The translations under genes and the position numbers were made by a program. Source: UBA1562 sp041653955 (GTDB lineage: Bacteria > Omnitrophota > Gorgyraeia > Gygaellales > Profunditerraquicolaceae). Taken from it: a stretch of 26,888 nt of DNA. The notes under the pieces are model-generated. The model made no database searches, was not told the origin of the DNA, and saw only the letters and a list, made by a program, of their open reading frames with translations. Positions 22,541 through 26,888 of the stretch are shown in pieces (position 1 is the first letter of the stretch; every line of letters starts with the position of its first letter). The DNA lies in the NCBI GenBank assembly GCA_041653955.1, contig JBAZEH010000020.1, forward strand, positions 1 to 26,888. Reading direction: 5' to 3'.

Positions 22541-24295
22541 ATGTACGAGGATATACTCTTAGATGTTAAGCGCCCCGGGCAGTATATCGGCAAGGAATGG
22601 AATTCGTCCGGCAAGGATTTTGATAATGCCCTTATAAAATTTGCCCTTATATTCCCGGATCTTTATGAAATAGGAATGAGCAACCTGGGGGTGCGTATTA
22701 TTTACGGCCTCCTTAACGGGATTAGCGATTCCGTTTGCGAGAGATTTTTTGCCCCGGATATTGATTTAGAAAAAATACTGCGTTTAAACAAAAGAGAGAT
22801 TCTGTCTCTTGATTCCCGCAGGAGGCTGATGGAGTTTGATCTAGCCGGTTTCTCATTGGGATCGGAATTAGGCTATACGAATGCCTTGAATATTCTGGAT
22901 TTGGCGCGTCTCCCCTTAAGGGCTAGGGAGCGAGGCCATAATTATCCTCTGGTTATTGCGGGGGGGCCCTGCACATTAAATCCTGAGCCTATGCATGATT
23001 TCTTTGATTTTTTTGTGATCGGCGAGGCCGAGGAATTGCTCCTGGAGGTTACCGATACCTACCGTAAATATAAAGATGCCTATAAATCAGGCAAGATGCC
23101 TAAATCAGAGCTATTGTGCATTTTATCAAAGATTGAAGGGGTTTATGCCCCCTCTCTTTATGATGTAGATTATGACGGGCAGGGGGCCATTAAAAGATTC
23201 GCCCCCAACAGGGAGGGCGTTCCCTTAAAGATTAAAAAGCGTTTTGTGCGGGATTTGAATTCAAGCTATTTTCCTAAAGACTGGATTGTGCCCAATGTGC
23301 AGATAGTGCATGACAGGGTTACCTTGGAGGTTATGCGCGGATGCCCTAACAGGTGCCGCTTCTGCCAGGCGCGTTCGCATTATTTTCCTTTGCGTTATCG
23401 CAATCAGGATGCTGTTGTGGACTTGGCGGATTCATTATATAAATGCAGCGGGTACGAGGAGCTTTCTTTGTCAGGTTTATCGGTTAGTGATTATCCCTGC
23501 CTGGAAGGGCTTTTAACCAGGCTCATTTCTTTATTCAGGCCTCGGGGTGTCAGCCTTTCCCTGCCGTCAATCAAGGCCAAGCTTATAATCGGTAAAGTTT
23601 CCTCTTTAATCGCTAAATTTAAGAAGACCGGGCTTACCTTTGCTCCTGAGGCGGGCTCTGAAGGCTTAAGGGATTTATTAGCCAAGGATTTTAATAGCGA
23701 GGATTTTTTTCAAGCCTTAAAAGAGGCCTATTCTTGCGGTTACCAGCACGTAAAGCTTTATTTTATGATCGGTATCCCCGGCGAGAAGGATGAAGACCTT
23801 GATGCTATTATTGATTTCTCCGCAAAGGCCTCTGATTTAAGAAAAGAGCTCAAGCGGCCATCTGCAACCGTAAATCTCAGCGTCAGTAATCTTATCCCTA
23901 AGCCGCATACCCCTTTACAATGGGCGGCAATGATAGATTTGGATAATATGAAGCGCAGTCAGGATTATATCAGGGAGAAGTCGCTTAAGCGTAAAAGGCT
24001 TAAAATCAGTTTTCATAACCGGAAAATGAGTTTTCTGGAAGGTGTTTTCTCGCGCGGAGACAGAAGGTTGTCGGAGGTGGTTTTGAACGCGTTTAATAAA
24101 GGGGCAAGGTTTGACGCCTGGAACAGCTCTTTTGATTTTGATATATGGGATGCCTCTTTCAGGGATGCCGGGATAGACCCTTATTTTTATCTGAAAGAAA
24201 AGGCAATCAATGAATTTCTTCCCTGGGATTTTATCGAGACTGGGGTGGATAAGGCGTTTTTGGCTGAGGAATTTAACAAAACTATTGCCAGATAA
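22541..24295 (+). CDS. TIGR03960-type radical SAM protein with B12-binding-like N-terminal region
   Basis: A 584-residue radical SAM protein. The iron-sulfur motif is C268-PNR-C272-RF-C275 in RGCPNRCRFCQARS. The N-terminal 200 residues carry FPDLYEIGMSNLG and IAGGPCTLNPEPM, as in the B12-binding-like domain of this family, but no DxHxxG cobalamin His is seen. The downstream part FAPEAGSEGLRD and YFMIGIPGEKDED is typical of the radical SAM core. The family is commonly found beside rodA, a DUF2344 gene, rng and rplU; only the rodA side is seen here. Its exact reaction is not established. The ribosome site GGAGG is 14 bases before the ATG. Confidence 0.9.
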   Translation: MYEDILLDVKRPGQYIGKEWNSSGKDFDNALIKFALIFPDLYEIGMSNLGVRIIYGLLNGISDSVCERFFAPDIDLEKILRLNKREILSLDSRRRLMEFDLAGFSLGSELGYTNALNILDLARLPLRARERGHNYPLVIAGGPCTLNPEPMHDFFDFFVIGEAEELLLEVTDTYRKYKDAYKSGKMPKSELLCILSKIEGVYAPSLYDVDYDGQGAIKRFAPNREGVPLKIKKRFVRDLNSSYFPKDWIVPNVQIVHDRVTLEVMRGCPNRCRFCQARSHYFPLRYRNQDAVVDLADSLYKCSGYEELSLSGLSVSDYPCLEGLLTRLISLFRPRGVSLSLPSIKAKLIIGKVSSLIAKFKKTGLTFAPEAGSEGLRDLLAKDFNSEDFFQALKEAYSCGYQHVKLYFMIGIPGEKDEDLDAIIDFSAKASDLRKELKRPSATVNLSVSNLIPKPHTPLQWAAMIDLDNMKRSQDYIREKSLKRKRLKISFHNRKMSFLEGVFSRGDRRLSEVVLNAFNKGARFDAWNSSFDFDIWDASFRDAGIDPYFYLKEKAINEFLPWDFIETGVDKAFLAEEFNKTIAR

Positions 24296-24313
24296 TGCGT
24301 TAAGGGGTATAAT
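24285..24313 (+). promoter_or_regulatory. Promoter inside the 3' end of the radical SAM gene
   Basis: TTGCCA (24285-24290, five of six) and a perfect TATAAT (24308-24313) are separated by 17 bases. The -35 box overlaps the last codons of the radical SAM gene. Transcription would start near 24320, about 35 bases before the next ATG, which has a GGGAGG ribosome site (24343-24348). It allows the HAMP-GAF-GGDEF and MshEN/PilB genes to be expressed apart from the mre operon. Confidence 0.82.
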
Positions 24314-24354
24314 CTTAACTCTAAAATGCTTTTTATAAAAATGGGAGGTTAGAG

Positions 24355-25788
24355 ATGGCGAAGAATCGCGGTTTACTTTCTTTATCTTCGCGCGGGCTTA
24401 AGCATAAATTAATGATTTCCGCTGCCTTAATGTCGGTTTTGCCTTTGTTGGTAAGCTCATATATTGTTTCTACTTATGTGCTTCCGCGCATAGGGCTGAA
24501 AATGGATATATTGCTTGCCCTTTTCATAAGTGTCGTGATTGCGGTTATAGGATTTTTTGTTACTAAGGAGGTATTTGACCGCGTCCTCACGGTTACCTCT
24601 GACGCTAAGTTAATCGCTGATGGGGATTTATCGCACCGGTTGAATATAGAGAGCGATGACGAGGTCGGCGACCTTGAGAATGCCCTTAATAAGCTTACCC
24701 ATCGCATACGCAGCAATATGGAGGAGTTAAAGACTTACGGCGAGAGGACGGCTGAGATTAACCTGGGTATTCAAAAGAAGGTTATCGCGCTCTCTAGCCT
24801 GCTTCAGATAAGTTCCCGGATTTCGCAATCCGAGAATTTATACGATATACTTAAGGTTGTGGTAGAAAAGGCAAGGTTTCTGGCGAGCTCTGATTTGGCC
24901 TACCTGTTTTTCAGGGATGAGCATCAGGAGGCCTTATCGGTGCGCGTGGCTGAAGGGCATGGTTGCGAATACCTTATGGATATTACAATAGACCCGGCAG
25001 AAGACGTTATGCTCGAGATTTCTAAAAGCAGCAATAAGGCCATGGTCGTAGATAAAGAAAGCGCATCTTCCGAGGCGTTTTCTGTTTTTGTGCGCGAGAA
25101 ACTTAACCTTAAGAATACCTTAGCCCTGCCGGTATACCTGCATAAAAGGGTTATCGCGTTTCTCGGGGTGGGAAATACGCACAGAGACTTTTCTTATTTA
25201 AAGGAGGACGCGGAGCTTTTGGATATATTTTCTAAGCAGGTAGCTATTGCCGCAGAGAATGATATCTTAACGCGTAACGTGAGAAAGCTCGAGGTAAAAG
25301 ATTCTCTTACCGGCCTATATAATGAGGCATTTATGCGCAACCGGCTGAATGAAGAGATTAAGCGGGCTATCGCTTATCGCCGTCCGTGTTCATTCATTGT
25401 CGTAGATGTGGATAACTTTAAGAGGTATAACCATTCCTTTGGTTCTCTTCAGGCTGAGTCAGTGATAAAGAAGATAGCCTCTCTTATCAGGGAATCGGTA
25501 ACCGAGATTGACCGCGTGGGCAGGATCGGCGATGATGAGTTTGCGGTTATACTCCCGGAAAAGAACAAGCGCGAAGCCCAAGAGGTAGCTGAAAATATAA
25601 GGGAGAAGGTTGAGTCCAGCTATAGAGAATACGTTGACCCCATAAGGAAAATTACTGTCAGCGCCGGAGTCAGCGAAAACCCGTTGGATGGGATAACCTC
25701 CGAGGAGCTGGTTGATAAGGCAAGGGAGCTTTTGGGGATAGCCAAAAGCGGCGGGCGTAACCGCGTAATCATCTTTAAGGACCGTTAA
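24355..25788 (+). CDS. Membrane HAMP-GAF protein with degenerate GGDEF domain
   Basis: A 477-residue membrane sensor. Two membrane helices (about 19-41 and 51-69) are joined by a very short periplasmic link. A HAMP domain (about 70-125; LIADGDLSHRLNIES, then DEVGDLENALN), a helical linker, a GAF domain (about 150-300) and a GGDEF fold (about 312-475) follow. The signature reads G392-D-D-E-F396 and the nucleotide helix reads YNHSFGSLQAES in place of the usual NDxxGHxxGD; the I-site Arg is missing. Cyclase activity is therefore doubtful and it may instead bind GTP or act as a scaffold. The GAF could sense a small ligand. Confidence 0.9.
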   Translation: MAKNRGLLSLSSRGLKHKLMISAALMSVLPLLVSSYIVSTYVLPRIGLKMDILLALFISVVIAVIGFFVTKEVFDRVLTVTSDAKLIADGDLSHRLNIESDDEVGDLENALNKLTHRIRSNMEELKTYGERTAEINLGIQKKVIALSSLLQISSRISQSENLYDILKVVVEKARFLASSDLAYLFFRDEHQEALSVRVAEGHGCEYLMDITIDPAEDVMLEISKSSNKAMVVDKESASSEAFSVFVREKLNLKNTLALPVYLHKRVIAFLGVGNTHRDFSYLKEDAELLDIFSKQVAIAAENDILTRNVRKLEVKDSLTGLYNEAFMRNRLNEEIKRAIAYRRPCSFIVVDVDNFKRYNHSFGSLQAESVIKKIASLIRESVTEIDRVGRIGDDEFAVILPEKNKREAQEVAENIREKVESSYREYVDPIRKITVSAGVSENPLDGITSEELVDKARELLGIAKSGGRNRVIIFKDR

Positions 25789-25792
25789 ATAT

Positions 25793-26242
25793 ATGGTATT
25801 AAGAAGGATAATTAATAAACAGCTTGGAGAGTTGCTTGTGGAGCGGGGCATAATCAATGACCAGCAGCTTGAGAAGGCTTTGAGTGTGCAAAAGGACAGG
25901 GGCGGGCTTATCGGCGAGATTCTGGTGGAACTGGGTTTTGTAAAAGAGGAGGATATCGCCCAATCATTGACTGCGCAGTACGGTTTCCCTTATCTTCCTT
26001 TGGGAAATTACGATATCAATCCTGAAATAATTAATGTTGTCCCCGGCAGGGTAGCCAGGCAGTACCTTCTGATGCCGGTTGATAAAATCGGAAATAACCT
26101 TACCCTGGCGATGTCTAATCCTCTCAATGTGCAGGCTATCGAGGATGTGGAATTTTTATCCGGCTGCAGCGTGCAGACATTTGTCTCCACCTCTTCGGAT
26201 ATCAAAAAGGCGATAGCAAAATATTATAAAGATAAGGAATAA
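25793..26242 (+). CDS. Stand-alone MshEN / GspE N-terminal domain protein
   Basis: A 149-residue protein consisting only of the T2SSE N-terminal (MshEN) fold, with no ATPase part. The two motif repeats are QLGELLVERGIINDQQLEKA and LIGEILVELGFVKEEDIAQS, followed by a domain seen in PilB/GspE with NPEIINVVPGRVARQY and LTLAMSNPLNVQAIEDV. MshEN domains of some ATPases bind c-di-GMP; here the leading Arg of the motif is Gln and Leu, so binding is uncertain. It follows the GGDEF protein by 4 bases and overlaps the next gene by one base. It could compete with, or regulate, the ATPase below. Confidence 0.85.
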   Translation: MVLRRIINKQLGELLVERGIINDQQLEKALSVQKDRGGLIGEILVELGFVKEEDIAQSLTAQYGFPYLPLGNYDINPEIINVVPGRVARQYLLMPVDKIGNNLTLAMSNPLNVQAIEDVEFLSGCSVQTFVSTSSDIKKAIAKYYKDKE

Positions 26243-26888
26243 TGGTATCTTTAAAAGACCGCCTCACGGAAATCCTGATAAATAATAAAATAATCACTCA
26301 GGAGCAGCTTGAGCAGGCACTCTTAACCCAGAAAGAGAAGGGCGGCAAGCTTAGCGATATAATTGTTGCCTTAAAATTTATCAAAGAGCATGAGCTAGTC
26401 TCTACCTTAAGCGAAGGGTTGGGCCTCCCGCTTATGGATCTCAAGCGTTTTAAGATTGACCCTGAGGTTGTAAAAATGATCCCGGTTAATATTGCCCGTC
26501 ATTACCAGATGGTCCCGCTGTCTAAAATAGGGGATACTATCACGCTGGCTACCGCAGACCCTTTAAATATTTTTGCAATTGACCATGTCTCTTCGCTTAC
26601 CGGCTATAAGATAAACCCGATTATATCCAGCAGCCAGGATATATCCCAGACCATTGATTTGGTTTATCCGGATTCTACTAAGGGGGTAATTGACGACCTG
26701 GTTAAGGAAATGTCCGCTTCCTCTATTGAGTTAATCCGCGAAGAAAGAGAGATGTTCCCTTCTGACCAGGAGCTGGATGCGATAAGCCGCCAGGCACCGG
26801 TAATACAGGTTACCAATATGATATTGGAAGAGGCGGTAAGGAAGAAGGCCTCGGATATTCTGATTGAGCCTTTTAGCAAGAAGCTGAG
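26242..26888 (+). CDS. pilB: PilB/GspE-type ATPase, N-terminal part (cut by window end)
   Basis: The frame runs open from the ATG at 26242 to the window end, giving 215 residues. A second MshEN-like domain (RLTEILINNKIITQEQLEQA; motif 1 keeps Arg) is followed by the conserved NPLN-like segment DPLNIFAIDHVSSL. The ATPase N-terminal domain then opens with QAPVIQVTNMILEEAVRKKA and SDILIEP. The His of the usual SDIHIEP is Leu. Walker motifs lie outside the window, so pilus (PilB) versus secretion (GspE) type is not settled; PilB is more likely because a full gspE exists elsewhere in the window. The AAGGA ribosome site is inside the previous gene. Confidence 0.85.
   Translation, partial: MVSLKDRLTEILINNKIITQEQLEQALLTQKEKGGKLSDIIVALKFIKEHELVSTLSEGLGLPLMDLKRFKIDPEVVKMIPVNIARHYQMVPLSKIGDTITLATADPLNIFAIDHVSSLTGYKINPIISSSQDISQTIDLVYPDSTKGVIDDLVKEMSASSIELIREEREMFPSDQELDAISRQAPVIQVTNMILEEAVRKKASDILIEPFSKKL

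Overview
The window reads as a stretch of chromosome from a Gram-negative (two-membrane) bacterium. It carries a type II secretion (T2SS) gene set, which needs an outer membrane, and a rod-shape cluster (mreBCD-mrdA-rodA) followed by a TIGR03960-type radical SAM gene. Nearly all genes are on the + strand, packed with short gaps or ATGA-type overlaps. The gene style suggests an uncultivated lineage such as Omnitrophota or a neighbour of the PVC/Elusimicrobia groups. That is an inference from gene content only; no rRNA or tRNA is present to confirm it.

Region 1 (1-4.4 kb): the C-terminal part of a large secreted Ig-like/coiled-coil protein, a small membrane-anchored protein, a secreted zinc peptidase, and a REP-associated tyrosine transposase (RAYT). 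The RAYT gene is flanked by two identical 19-bp direct repeats. The same repeat core recurs as inverted pairs at three other places (1960, 2767 and 7952), so a RAYT and its probable REP/BIME-like family sit together here.

Region 2 (4.4-17.3 kb): one apparent transcription unit of about 13 kb. It starts with a diguanylate cyclase whose receiver domain has Glu at the phosphoacceptor position. An unusual F-type ATPase follows in the order epsilon, c, b-delta, alpha, gamma, beta, with no a subunit. The unit ends with T2SS genes gspE, gspF, a PilM-PilN-like gspL, gspM, gspG, gspI, gspJ and gspK. The ATPase has several linked oddities: a short epsilon, a b subunit carrying only the C-terminal half of delta, an alpha without the N-terminal delta-docking helix, an atypical c subunit, and a 23-bp perfect palindrome between alpha and gamma.

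Region 3 (17.3-24.3 kb): a sigma70-like promoter drives mreB, mreC, mreD, mrdA, rodA and the radical SAM gene, the cell-elongation operon.

Region 4 (24.3 kb to end): a second promoter, lying inside the 3' end of the radical SAM gene, precedes a membrane HAMP-GAF protein with a degenerate GGDEF domain. A stand-alone MshEN-like protein and the start of a PilB/GspE-type ATPase cut by the window end come next. Cyclic di-GMP is therefore a recurring theme: two GGDEF proteins and three MshEN-type domains, all next to secretion or pilus ATPases.
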